A stretch of 64,000 nucleotides of DNA from Apostichopus japonicus (lineage: Eukaryota; Echinodermata; Holothuroidea; Aspidochirotida; Stichopodidae). The translations under genes were made by a program, and so were the position numbers. The stretch is taken from the NCBI RefSeq assembly GCF_037975245.1, contig NC_092562.1:730001-794000 (forward strand), in the 5' to 3' direction. Shown here one piece after another: positions 1-13,589 of the stretch (positions are counted from its first letter, which is position 1; each line of letters begins with the position of its first letter). The notes under the pieces were generated by a model. It was not told the origin of the DNA. It did no database searches and worked only from the letters and a program-made list of their open reading frames with translations.

Positions 1-186
1 AAGTCCAGATATGATATGGCAACTTTGTCAGCTTTCATCAAACACTCGGTCTGCGATCAAATTGGTCCTTTTTCATATTTTCGCTCACAGAAGTTGTGGA
101 AAGAAAACGGCTGGAGGGCAAATTCTGTCATCGTTAACTGCGCTCAGTATCTCCCTGGAGACGACGTGATGCTATATGGGAAGTAA
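1..186 (+). CDS. Possible partial exon at left window edge, product unknown
   Basis: Frame 1 is open from the first base to a TAA at 184-186, 61 codons, in a stretch with clearly more G+C than the following kilobases. The reading includes FIKHSVCDQIGPFSYFRSQK and ends NCAQYLPGDDVMLYGK. A plausible splice donor, GGAA followed by GTAAGC, sits at about 178-188, so this could be the 3' part of an exon entering from the left. I do not recognise a family. An untranslated or transposon-derived sequence is equally possible; no start codon is required because it is open at the edge. Confidence 0.18.
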   Translation, partial: KSRYDMATLSAFIKHSVCDQIGPFSYFRSQKLWKENGWRANSVIVNCAQYLPGDDVMLYGK

Positions 187-829
187 GCTGTGTAAAGAAA
201 AATATGGATAAAACGGTTACTTTTAGAGGATGTTTTCCATTAATGTCTGAGAACCCGTACAAAAATTTAATCTGAAAGGTTGTTTTCCCGGAAACACTCG
301 GCGGGAAGGTTTCGATCGTCTGCGGTGAAAAAGGAGGTACTCGAAATTGGTCACCGTGGCAACATGGTCTGTAACAGTTTCACTTCAATTTTCCACTTTT
401 TCTTCAGAGTGATAAATAGGACAATTTGAGTGACTAATTGCCACTTACCTACCGGCGAGCTCGGCTAACTTGATTGCCTCTCACAGTCTCTCTTGTTTCT
501 CAAGTGTGGCTGTGACGTCACTGCAAACCGAATTGGTACAGTAGGGAATATCACATGCCTATTCGAAGGAGGTAGTTTATGTTCCCTTGACGCTCTCGCT
601 CATGTGTATATTGATTTGTTCCCTTTCTCACACACCTCCCAACTGCTCAATTGAATGTGGACGGGAGTCCCGTTTTAACCGCGAGTCGTCACAGGTAGAA
701 TTATTGTAAGGAAGGAAAGGCTTGAGGGGGTGGGGGTGGGTGAGGGTGGGGAGGGGTGCATCATTGCTTCTATTGGGTAATAGAACTGTAATGTACGTAA
801 TGTAATGTAATGAATGTAGTTACATAATA
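187..829. other. Unassigned single-copy-looking sequence
   Basis: Mixed-composition DNA richer in G+C than the rest of the left flank. It contains a CRE-like TGACGTCA palindrome at 513-520 and a G-rich stretch (GGGGGTGGGGGTGGGTGAGG) at about 725-745. No open frame or RNA gene could be supported. Confidence 0.4.
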
Positions 830-839
830 ACATATAACA

Positions 840-1032
840 TGAAACACTGTTGTGGTAACAAACCTAGGTATTACGTGTAACACTAATGTGGTACTAAGTA
901 TATATACCACGTGTAATACTAATGTGATAATATCACCTCGTATGAAAAATAGCACTATAACAGAACTATACTTATGACGTTTTACACTAATGTGACAGCA
1001 TACGTTAGTCATGTAACACCAATGTCGTAAGA
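840..1032 (+). repeat. Degenerate tandem repeat with GTAACACTAATGTGGTA core
   Basis: Related phrases occur at 843, 877-894, 911-929, 981-997 and 1011-1029, each a variant of GTAACACTAATGTGRTA, separated by 30-70 bases. The spacing is irregular, so this is a decayed short repeat rather than a clean minisatellite. The 91-codon minus-strand open frame over it is a product of the repeat. Confidence 0.5.
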
Positions 1033-2900
1033 CTCGCAATAACAAACCATATTCTATTCTTTGACCAGGTGAGCCTTGGTGAACGAAAAATTAATGACGT
1101 TCGATTAAATTCTCAAACATTTCCTCCTCCTCTAGACATTTTTTCTTCATATTTATTTGGAAACAAAATAGAAAATTCAACTTTTTTCGATTCTTTATTC
1201 TTTATTTTAAATTTAAGCGGAATTAGCCAAAAAGAAAACAAAACATAGGGGAACTATATTGTTTGGGCATTTAACTTTTAAATAACAGAATAACGTTTTT
1301 ATCAAAATCACAATAAGAATCTGTAATAAAGGAAAACCACATCAGTCTTATTGTCTTTCTCCCTCTGTCTCTTTCTCTCTTGGTAATAAAATGACATATG
1401 AACGTTTTCCCTGAAATCATCTTCTTTTGATATTGGAGACCTGATTTTGAACTGAACCTGTTCGACATAATGAGAGAGAGAGAAAACGAAAAATAGGTGC
1501 AGTCAATTTACGGTCGTTATAATTCTGAACATTATTCCAAGGATTTAACAAAGAAAATCAGTACAAAACTCAAATATGATCAAATTTGCATGTTTATATG
1601 ATAAAAGGAAAAAAAAGAAATAGATGAAAAGAATTGTAGAACGAATTAAGAGTTTATTCAACGCTTGAGAAAGTTTACGAAAGCTTCTTTCTAAGAGTCA
1701 TCAAACGTTTAGCCTTGAAACCGATGAAGCTTGAAACAGCGGAGAAGAGAAATGGACAATTTATAAGACGAACATAACACCAAAACAGTTATCAAAAGAC
1801 TTTTTACAAGTGTTAATGAGTATTTGAAAGTTAAATAAGGCAATTGTAAGGAATATTAAATGTTCAGCTACACTTGAAACTGTCAACAAAGTTATTTGAA
1901 TCAAAACTGTGTCAGGATGGGAATATGATGACAAAATCAGTAATTCTGATAATAGTTGGAGGAAAAGATTCAAAGGTTAATCTCCTTACACATTCACTGA
2001 AATGTGGAAACTTTAAGACGTTTGCGTGAGATGCAAAAAGAGAGTCATTACATGATAAAACAAACTACTTTACTTGGAAGTTATACAAGGGAATAATGAA
2101 GTTTAGTGGTCCAAACGGCTGGTATACTAAACTACCGTTCTCACGGTCAGACATGCCAGTACTCCAGTGTATTTTCTACATGTACGCCATGCATGGTTCT
2201 GTACTCGTATTTTCGTAGGATACTTTGTATACTCAGAAACTATAAAACGCGACCTATTCGTTTCCATCATAGCTTTAATAAATTGTGCTCGTACTGCAGC
2301 CATACTATTCATATGAGTACTCACAGTGAGAAATATATATTTATATAAACATTTATCTGATATATGAAAAAAGTTTTTTTTTGTTGTTCTGTCAAACGTA
2401 AACTTGAATGTGCAGGGAAGTGCTTAGTGTTTGTCTGTTTACGATTAAGTATATACCTCTTATCTGTAAAGAAAAAGAAGAAGCATAATGATCAAAACTG
2501 AGAAAACGGCATAATAAAGTCCCCGAATAAACAAAGCATGATAAAAAGCTTTGGGTTTAGAAATAAATAACTAAAGCTGGAACGTACGATACTCATTTTG
2601 GATTTGAAACTTTGAAACCTGTCAACTGTGTACAGGTTGTGTAAGGCACAATCATACACATGAGTGGCGTCACACCATCTACTTTAGACGGAAACTGTCG
2701 CTTGGTATTCCGTCAATATACCGTGCATGACACCAAGGATAACATCTCTATGCCATGCTCTGTTTAGGCTAGCTAGGAGTATATCTGCTGTCTGTGAATC
2801 AATGTCTGTTTGAAAGCTCTGTCAAACTTTCCAAGGAGCGCATCGTAGACAAAAGTAAAAACAAATCGCCCACAAGCCAGCACGCTTGCGCTGCATGCAA
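1033..2900. other. AT-rich intergenic sequence, nothing recognised
   Basis: AT-rich DNA with short open frames on both strands that lack any family signature, a CT-rich patch near 1355-1380 and a GA patch near 1473-1485. No splice-bounded exon or RNA gene was seen. Confidence 0.5.
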
Positions 2901-2903
2901 ATA

Positions 2904-3061
<158 letters not shown>

Positions 3062-4090
3062 ACGAAGGGCCGTAGATTTAATATGTGTATATGCGATGAC
3101 CAAATTGGCAACTCATATTTCGAATAAGGGCTTCTATTAATTTTGTTTCCCCGGCTCATTTTTATTTTTGATTGACAGTTGGTACTGATGACAAATTGGT
3201 TGTTCCAGCTGTATACGATGAATTCATTTTTTTGTATTGGTATGGGGGTACAATTTAATATTTTGGGCGGCACCCCGTGGTTTAGGACGGGGATCCAGCA
3301 GCGGCTATTTTGGTGGTCTAACGCTATAACGGCAACGAGAGAGTTACTGTTTAAACTCGCCACACAACTTGATTCCTAACTGGATCAGCAGTTTATAGAC
3401 CACCCCAGTGTTTATATACCAATTATACGCGATTTCGTCACATTCGCTTTGCGATGAAGTTGGCATGTCCTGTCTAAACAATGTTTCAAAAGGGAAAAAA
3501 AAAATAGTCATCGCCGTAGAAAGATTGTTACAAGTTTATTTTACAACCCCAAACTGAATTGATTTGTAGGGGTTGATCCGTCACGACAGATGTTCCTCTC
3601 GCTTGAACTTGACCAAAAAAAAAAAAGAACTCGCTCTACATGGATATTTTCACTGTAGCAAAATATCAGTATAGACGTCAAGCACAATAGATATAAAAGA
3701 CAAAGATATCGTTGAGGTTTTATACGCGCGTGGGGGGATGAGTATATATGATATGGGTAGCATATGAATGTGTTTAGAACGACACGTATGTCTTGACCTT
3801 TGACACGTCACTATGTTTTTTTTTTGTTTCAACCAGACACGATGACATTCATGGTGAAACATTGCTTACGGACTTACATATAGGGTATGGAAAGGGTTAG
3901 GGTTGTAAATTTACAGTAGGATTACAATATTTCGGATAACAATAGAAGGACTGTAGATACGTTATACCTAGATAGCAAGATGTTGTCAAACTAAATTATC
4001 CCGATGTAGATGAAGGATTGATTTTTGCTTTTTTTGAGTTTTGAGTTTTGGTCAATAATATTAAACAAACCTATATAGAGTTTTAATCAC

Positions 4091-4405
4091 TCTAAGACGT
4101 GTAGTGATTGCTCAAGATAAGACAAGTTTTTAGCTTCTTCCATCGAGAGGAAGGTTAAATCACATCAAAAAGTTTTGCCCTCAAATATGTTTAACTTGCA
4201 AATCAGACAATGCTAGAATTTCCACAAACTGTTTACTGTCAAGTTCTAAAAGTATTTTACACTAAGACAGCGATTGCTCAAGGTAAGACAACTTCTTATA
4301 GCTTCTTCCATCGAAAGAAGGTTAAAGGGCATCATTATATACCCTCAAATATGTTTAAACAAATCAGAAAGTTACTGCCAAGTTCTAAAAGTAGTTTTCC
4401 CACGT
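4091..4405 (+). repeat. Two-copy tandem duplication, ~166 bp unit
   Basis: Matching blocks recur in the same order: CTAAGAC, GATTGCTCAAG (4106 and 4272), TAGCTTCTTCCATCGA, CCCTCAAATATGTTTAA, AAATCAGA and CAAGTTCTAAAAGTA. The copies differ by substitutions and small indels, so the duplication is old. The 74-codon plus frame in the second copy has no recognisable family. Confidence 0.75.
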
Positions 4406-4409
4406 TGAG

Positions 4410-7400
4410 ACATTTCATCGATCTTCCATTATAATATTTTGGAACAATTTGGGGGAAATTACAACCCTCAGAAAGGAGGGGAAGGGGGGGGGGCTTGTCG
4501 CAAACTTCTAGCAATATTTATCGGTGCTAAAATTTGTGGTCAATATACTAAGAGGACCTATATAAGGAGTATGTTATGGGAATAATGGAATTGATTCAAT
4601 TCCTTGATATAATTTGGTATTACCCAAAGTCAAATAAAAAATTACACACCCTTCCTAGACTATCTTCTTCCCTCAAAGGAAATGTTTATGAGAGATTAAT
4701 CCTAAAGGCTAAACATTTAATTCGATTCCAAACATTTTGTCGCTAGTAGACTTTACTTTTCATGTTACTTTATTAATCACAGGTTAAGAAAAGCTGATTT
4801 GGAAGACGTCACACTTTTGAACTTCATATTTTATTTAAAATCAATCTTGATTAGTTAAGCTATCATGAGCCAGTCTGGTATATGGGATTTTAGCAGCTAA
4901 AATTATCCAGAAATCAGTTACTCAAAATCATTTGAGCACTGCAGAGTTGACCGATTTTTACGAGTCAAGTTAAGGATTAGAAACTTATAGGCTGTACAAC
5001 TCCGGACGGTCATAATAATAAAAAAAACAGTCTGTATTTCAATGACTCAAATTTTTGCTAAATACTAACAAAAAAGATAAACAACAAATCCGAACGATAA
5101 ACTACAATACGTTGATATATTTTTAACTTTATTGGGTCACTAAAAATCACCCCCCCTCAACTCCCCCCCCCCCCATTTTTGTTTTTAAATTTTTTCAGAA
5201 AAACTTATATAATCAAATTTGGAATCTTTCCAGTTTACAAAGTTAGTTTAGATGGGGAAACCGTAGATTGCACTTGGGATGTAGAAAAAAAAGACCTTAC
5301 TATGAGCCGGCTGGGATCGACTCTATTTCTATAATATACTATATTAGTTGTCTCAGATTAAAACAATCAATTTAAAACAAAAGAAAAAATAGTCAGTTAC
5401 TTCTAAAGTGACATGTTTTTATCATTCATAAATGTTGGCATCATAATATATTTCCATTGAAACTGAACTAATGTTTTACAGTTACAGTTTTACAGCTACT
5501 TCTTGACTAAAATCAAGTATAGAAATCAGTTTATCATTATTTCGTAATAGGGATTGTCTTTTATTTTAAATGCCATATCGTTATTTTACAGTGGCTGCTT
5601 ATGTCCCCACTTATTAACGATCCTTATATAACATCCGGGCCAAACTGAACACTGAATAACAATATTCGTACCTTGTATGGAGGGGTTGTTACATATGTTG
5701 ATGATATTTGGCTTGTCTCTCGCATTTGTTCGTTTTATTTGTATTTTTTTTATTATTTTTTTTATTGACCTACCCATATTTTTGAAATGTGACTACCCAT
5801 ACTTGCAGGAAGTGTTGTCATTCATCTTTCTGCCTCGCTAGATTAAATTATATCCATGCTATAGTGAAACTTTAAGATTTAAAGTGAAACCTCTTTTTTT
5901 TTGACAGATCTGTAAAAGGTTGGTTTCTGATACAACAAACGTACACAGTTTATGTAATATTTGCGGGGTTTAATTCAAATCACATTTAATTAAAGTAATT
6001 CAAGAAAATGCGACAGTGTTATCGATAGTATTATCATTCAATCATGTAGCAGTACAAATATGTTTTTTTTGGGGGGGGGGGGGGAGTTGTAAAATTTCAT
6101 ATGGAAATTGAAGTTTCCTTTGTCGTACATGAATGAATCAAGCAAACACACCGTCGTTTACCTACACCTAGGTTATTCCAGTTTATTAGACCGTTCCCGT
6201 GGGTCATCTTCGATGTATGTCATTGACATGCATGCATGCAAGACGTTTAGTTAGACACAAAACGTCTTGTGATGTCTTCGAAGGGGAGAAAAATTAATAA
6301 AAGGAAAAACTGTTTATATCATGTCAGTTCGTCACGGTCAGAACCACCCTTGTAAGGGTGACAAATTACTTCCGTGATCCCTCATCGTCACGTGACCAAG
6401 GACGAGAGGTCACAACCTTTTACGTCATATGTAACGCTGTTGTTACCATAAGACTGGTGTATATATAATGTAATAGCTATTCAACTTAAAGCGATCATAC
6501 CATTCTCGAGGCTACCCGTACGTCAGCCTAGGGCGAGAAATACAGTTCCCAGCGCAAAATATGACTTTTGGCACAATTGCAGGTGTTACATTTCTGAGTC
6601 ACAGAGAAATTTGTCTGAGAGACAGCAAGACAGAAAGAGGGAGAGAGAAGAAAATGAAGAAGAAGAAAAAAAAACCAGGAATAATACTACTAATAATAAA
6701 TGATTAAGAATAAAATATTACAGGCGAAAAATGTCAGTCAATATTAACAGAACTGAAACAAAAACTCATTGAGACCGAATTGCTGCATGTGTGGTCTCGA
6801 TATGAAGACAATTTCAGGAACGAATTGACAACTACCGGAACACTAAAAAAAAAAAAAATATGAATAGTGACACAGACACTTTGCAGCAATGAGGTTAGCT
6901 TGAACGAAAAAGCAGTATGAACTGAGGTACAGGTATACCAATCCTAAGGGGTCTGCGAGTTTTCCCAATAGCCCGCTATTTAAAACGAGGAAATTGCGCA
7001 CACGTCTGATTTTCGCCTGAAGGTGAGAAGCGAACAGTGACAAACATTTTGCTTAGCAATATTTTCCCACAGTGACTGACAAATTAGTCTACAGAGGCAG
7101 GGTAATAGGACGAAGAAGTAGAAGGAAAAAATATTTTTAAAAATGAAAAAAAAAAGATGGAAAAAAAGGGAAAGGGAGAGAGGAAACCTCAACATGTTTT
7201 CTACAAATTTAACTGAAACATTAAGAATGGTTATTATATAGTATATATAACCGAGGATTGGAATTTATGATTTGTTTTTACTCGTGACAGAATAATTTCG
7301 TGAGCATGAAAACCCGCTGAGGTGATGTAAATTTGTGTTTATAATGGCCAGAGGCGTCTGTGGATCGCATATAGCCATTACAAACATGAAATATACGACA

Positions 7401-8100
7401 GGTTTACTACAATCATTCCTTTTCGTAAAAAAAAAAATATAAAAAAATATTTTAATCTGATTATCTACAGTTGTCAGTCAAAAAATTGACATGACTGAAA
7501 TGCGTCTTCGAAAATAAAGGGTCATAACATTTTAAAGTTGGCAACTTGGGTGAGTATAATGTATTTTAACGCTATATCGATATATATGAACGTGGTTAGT
7601 CTTGAATAACAAGCCATGTGCTAGATAAGAAGTGAAGAGCTCAGACTGTTGAAATGAGGTCAACGAATGATATAAGATATTATGGCAAGAAGATAAGAAA
7701 ATAAAGTTGCAAAGATGTTTCTCAAAATCCATGTCACATTTGGACAGTAGGGGGGGGGGGTGAGGGGGAAAGGTTTCTAACACTAAACGGTAAAGAAAGA
7801 ATTGAAAAGAATTATTTACGGGATTTCAAAATCGCGTGAAAACTCAAGTAGCATACCACATTACCGAGTAACCGAGGAGGGGACAACTTAAGAAGGGACA
7901 TGCGTATTAGTGGTTCAGCAACAAGTTGTGTATAAATAATATGCATAGAAACTGAGAAAATATTCACCAAGAAAAAGGAGAGAAATATCTGATTACTTAA
8001 CGATAAATTTGATAAACCAACGTTTCCGTCAACCCCCTTCCATTGCCGTTATTATGTACCAAATGCCTCGTTGGTATATATTTATGGGTTGCGAGTAGTG
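4410..8100. other. AT-rich intergenic sequence with homopolymer runs
   Basis: Contains G or C runs (for example 4488-4492, 5163-5173 and a 14-base G run at 6071-6084), a small hairpin of AAGACGTTT/AAACGTCTT at about 6240-6269 and purine-rich stretches at 6620-6680. No coding or RNA gene was recognised. Confidence 0.5.
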
Positions 8101-8114
8101 GCGTATTGATCTAC

Positions 8115-8360
8115 CTGTTTCACCTACTCAGAACAGATGCGCCCGGCGCTTGGTGCCGCGAGGCACCGAAGGCACAGATATCTTCTTCGGCCGCGAAAGG
8201 AGCTGCTACAATTTCGTTCAATGCGCAAAATACACCGCTTGCAATTTCAAGGTACGAAATCGCCGGCTGAACAATCAACCCGGTAACAATGTATACCCCT
8301 GTCAGACCCTGCATGCTTGCAAGTGGGGGGAAAGGACGGGCAGGGGAGGCTGTGGGGGTG
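8115..8360. other. GC-rich islet, possible transposon remnant
   Basis: This 245-base stretch is strikingly richer in G+C than the AT-rich DNA around it, and frames are open on both strands through it. The minus frame (8368-8120) reads VYIVTGLIVQPAISYLEIAS and GASRHQAPGASVLS, which I cannot assign to a family. There are no visible terminal repeats or target duplications. It could be a fragment of a mobile element or of an old exon. Confidence 0.35.
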
Positions 8361-8437
8361 ATTGACACAGCAGTCCTGTAGTTATCGAGGCCTACAAAGG
8401 TCAGAAAACATCATTATTCGTTAATTTCAGTAACACG

Positions 8438-8580
<143 letters not shown>

Positions 8581-9261
8581 TGTATCGGTATGTGTATTAA
8601 GTTGTTGTAGAACCCAAATACCATTTAGAAGTACCGCCTACTCCCGCACGATCAATCCAGTTTTTTTCCCCATCCGTGTTTGACACATCATAGCCTAATA
8701 TTATACGCACACTTATTATATATCGCCAATCGGATAAGTTTCGGTTAAAATTTTACAGTTTTATTTTTTTTTACCTTTCTTTAAGTTAATATTCTATATA
8801 TTGGTGTATTTTTTCATTTCGTAAAAATATCGTCATGATTTTCACAGTCATTGTTATTCCCGTAAGGATGGAAATGTCACCTTTATCAAAGGTGTCGGCA
8901 AGAACTGACAATAAATGTAGACATCCATTACGCGGATGAGGTAATTGCATTCTAATAGCTGTATTACCAACTGTGTTATAACTAATTAGACCTATAGTAG
9001 GTCGATAACCGTTGCCGTAAGATGAAATGCAAAAAAAAAAAAAAATGAAGAAATTTTTTTTTTTTAATTTTTATTATTAGCCTTTAAAATGAAAAAAAAA
9101 ATGAAACGGCCCCGGCTATGGGATCAACGCATTGTACACATTTTTGTTTTCATTTTTGTTAGAATAAAAACATTATATTAAGTCGATTTTAATGTGGATA
9201 TATAATATGGTTGTGTACTGACAATACTGACTTAGGAGGTGGGGGCAGATGTATTAGGGAG

Positions 9262-9306
9262 AAACTTGGGGTGGGGTTGGCGTTGGGGTTGGGGTTGGGG
9301 TGCGGG
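9262..9306 (+). repeat. G-rich (TTGGGG)n-like tract, G-quadruplex candidate
   Basis: Several GGGG runs spaced by TT, GT or TTGGCGTT, including three consecutive GTTGGGG units. The pattern satisfies the four-run G-quadruplex rule on the plus strand. It is too short and isolated to be a telomere. Confidence 0.6.
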
Positions 9307-9732
9307 GCAATAGTTACAGTCAGTTGTAGTATTGGTCATTATACCAGTAGGAAGTCGATAAACATTGCGATGAGTGAAAACTAAACTATGAAGGAAAATG
9401 TATACCGTTTCCTATGTTTCTAATTTTTTTGTTAATTAAAACGAAAACATTTCATTTTTACAATTACAAAGGGGAATTGGATTTTACTTCGGATTGGCTA
9501 CACAAGTGGCACAACTGTCCTGAAGGGAGTGAGGGAGGGGGGGGGGCAGTAGGTGTCTCTTATACCTCTTTGGAGAAGCAGGAAGGGCAGAGACTGAAAC
9601 AATCGTATAATTAGGTGGAATTGGTGATAGGAGGGGCTGAAAAAAACTACTCCAACTTACGATCAATAGTTGTAAAAATAATAAGCAAACAAAATTCTGC
9701 TGAACTAAGGTTTGTCTTATCTGCCACTTTTG

Positions 9733-10150
<418 letters not shown>

Positions 10151-10159
10151 ACAACTATT

Positions 10160-13100
10160 GATTATGGGACGAGGGGGCTGGGGTTGGTTGATTGGTGGGT
10201 CATTTTCACAACTTACCTGAAGACTGGGGTATGACTCTTTATGGACGTGTTATAGACGTTTCAAACAATTTTTATGAATGTGAGATTTGTTAAATGCAAC
10301 TCCTGTCTAGGAGGGTCTGAGGGTGCTCCCCAGAAAACAATTTCAAAGTGAAGACGTCAAATGGCGGCGCATTCTGAGGCATATGTTAGACACTGTTTTA
10401 GATCAACTATTAGGTTATATGCAAAGTTGTGCTGATTCTGAAATACTTTCGAATTATTAAAAATCCTACGAATGAGCACCCCCCAGACTGACGGTGGAGG
10501 TGGTGGTCATCCCCCGACCTCTGTATCATAAAGTGTTTGGGTAAATCAGACGTAGCGATTGAATGAGCTTTTAATATGGTAAATTCGGCCAGGTCTATAT
10601 AAAACAAACGTGAATTTTCAGCCATCGGAACAACCCATTACATTTTTCATTAAAGGGGGAACTACTACTAGTAACAGACTTTTTTTCGTTCATTATATCC
10701 TCCTATCTTTCTTTAGTCTTCTTTAAACCATTTATCCACCACAGAAGCACATATTGTGAGCCACATAGGAAACTGTTCCTCTTCTTCTGCAACGTTTGTG
10801 TCATCGCATCTGTCAAACAATGTTTAATATCGCAGATTGATGAAGGGAAAAAAGGAAAATAAGAAAAGAAATGAGATCCCTTATAACATCCGAGATACTA
10901 TATTACTCTTTGTTTACAACCTCTCAGATCGCGACTTCAACTTGTTTGTGTTATAACATCATCTTCAATTTAAGATATTTTAATCTTAATGTGCTGAAGA
11001 TCTTTCTTGAGGATGTGTTAACAAGATAACCCCACCCCTCCTCCCTCATAAACCGGGCGAGGATCATAAAAGAAACATTATTATCAGTTGAATTTAAATC
11101 AGCGTTCAGGGATTTAATTCCGAGTGAGATGTCACGTCTGCCGTGTTATAAATTATACGACTGTTACTCGGTTAAGGCTATAAATTAGGTCTATCTTTAG
11201 TTCTACACGCAAGGTTGTGTTAATATCTACTTAACTTTTTTTCTGTCGGGTTAAAAAAAAACGGGGATGGGGTGGGAGGTTGGGTTAATACACCCACTCC
11301 CTCATGATCCGCGCCTGCCTTCAATTGTCCTTATTGTATCACTGATATATTGTGCTAATCGTTCCGTACTTTTCCTAACATAACACTTGCAGCTGAGTCA
11401 AACCCAAATTCCTTCTTCTTTAATTGTGGTATGCGGTGCAGGGTTTACACACGTATACCTTATATTACTTTTACGTACTTCATATGCTCTTTGACAGACG
11501 TCTTTATTTCGTAATTTCAATTTTAAACCATTTTTCGAAGAAACGAAAAGGAGTTTTCCATAAACGAAAAAAAAAAGGAGGAGAGGACATGAATATTCAA
11601 TGGCTGGTATAATGTATTTATGACGTCAGTTTTCTTTGATATCACGTGGTGGGACGTCACTTTAGTGCAACAGCATACTTACAATCTCCATATATACAAG
11701 CGATACAAATGTACATGAAATAAAACATACAATCTTACAACTAATAACACAGGTATACCATTACTGAAAACAGTAAAAACACTTAAACCTGTTTTTCTTC
11801 TTCTTCTTCTTTTTCTCTCTCTCTCTCTCTGTCTCCTTCTCTTTCTGGTGGGATTAAATTAATATTACAATTACTTTAACTTATCTTTGTTCACCTCTCA
11901 TAGTATTATACTGCCCTCAAACTATGAAAGTTTTTAACGACAACAATGTTCTTTAGATCAAAGATTATAACGAAATTAATAAATATTGTATTTAAAAAAC
12001 TCGCAAGTTTCGACAAACATTTGTTGCCGACGAAGACAAATCTGAAATTTCTTTGAGCTTAGTTTAATTTATTTTAACTGATATCCATGTCATTAGACAT
12101 GCTGGTTACATGGTGCCAACGGACTTTCTATTACACTATTAGAAATACCTTTTTCCATATAAAATATTTCAGTGTTTTTTCGTTTTCTAGATTAGAATTA
12201 TACAGAGGTCGCATATATTGATCGGCGGGATGATAAACAGCGAACGTACCTTTAAGCTAAGGCGACAAACATTAGACAAGAAGAACATTATAATTTGTTT
12301 TTTGTTTGTAAAAAACAGTAATTTTAATCAGAACTTGAATTTAAAAATATCAACATCTTTCTAAACGAGGAATAAGATGCAAGATGAATGTAAACAGAAC
12401 AAAGCTAAATCACATGTTTAATATCGCGGTGTTACTCTATATAGGAAGAGGTAGAACAATATACGGTGTAAACACTGAAACAAATGTCTGGGGGAATACA
12501 CCGCGATATGAAGACTGCATGTACCTCACATTCATTGTAGAAACAAGTCGGAAGAAGGTGTGTTCCATACACCGCGGTTTTTTGGGGTAATGATGTTGTT
12601 TTGTATCCAGATCAAGTATTAACGACGAATTGACGAGATGTAAGACAACAAGCTTGGGGTGCTTCATAATACCGCGGCGCCCGTAGCATTTTAACATCGA
12701 AACACTCGTAGGCAGATAATTTCTGAATGAAAAGTGGCCTCTCATGAGGCCCACATCATGTGTATAGCCCTTTTACAATTTTTAAGAATATGATAAGATA
12801 CCCACCGCCCCCCCCCCTCACTTCAATAGAACCACCTCCCTAAATTTATACATCCATGTAGTATCCCTGATGAAGCCTCAAAGGCATCGCCATGGTCCTT
12901 TCATCTCCTCATCGCAAAAACTCTAAACGATTGTAAAAAGAAGTGACGTGCTTAACATTCATTACATATCATATAAATATGATATTTGGTTCATTTTCGC
13001 CGGACCTTGTTGCGGCAACAACGTGGTTTGTGTTTTTCTTTCTGCGAAACAGTTTACAACTGTATAGTTTCGTAAATTGTATTTTTTCTGGACAAGATGA

Positions 13101-13580
13101 AAATCTGTTGTATTTTCTATTTTCGGCTGACGTATATCTGTCACTTCCTATTGGCTGAACGGTAAGAGTGTTTACAATTCGAAAGCAAAAACAATGCGGT
13201 TAGGACATGCTGACGTCTCTTGGCGGTGGGTTGATCTTGTAATAACAAAACATCTTGAAACCATCTGAAAAGAAGTAAAAAAAAAACATTCTTGGAATAT
13301 GATTTTTGTTCGGACAAACAAAACTTAATAGACTTTTTTCATTTGTAAAGTACCTCGATAATTAATTAATTTTGACACATTTTTTTTTGGTATAGGCCTA
13401 AGCAAATTGTCAAAGAAAACCACATATAAGACATTAACAAACTTGAGTCAGTCAAAATTATTTATTTGCTAATTCAAAAGCAATAATTTCACTCAGTGTG
13501 AGAACTTTGTTGATCTAAATAAATGGAAACAGCTATTTGTAATCAAGGGGAACGACATAACAAAACCATAACAAAAACCG
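10160..13580. other. AT-rich intergenic sequence, nothing recognised
   Basis: Open frames are short and unsupported. The longest, 105 codons on the minus strand at 12754-12437, has no domain signature. ACCGCG-type motifs recur at about 12425, 12499, 12571 and 12671 but without a clear repeat unit. A CT-rich tract occurs at 11795-11830. Confidence 0.5.
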
Positions 13581-13589
13581 CTTTAATGT

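Noticed and set aside
3893-3906. Telomere-like GGGTTAGGGTT
   Set aside because: Fewer than two units, embedded in ordinary AT-rich sequence; chance match.
12425-12680. Recurring ACCGCG motif and a 105-codon minus frame
   Set aside because: The motif spacing and flanking sequence do not repeat, and the frame shows no family signature.
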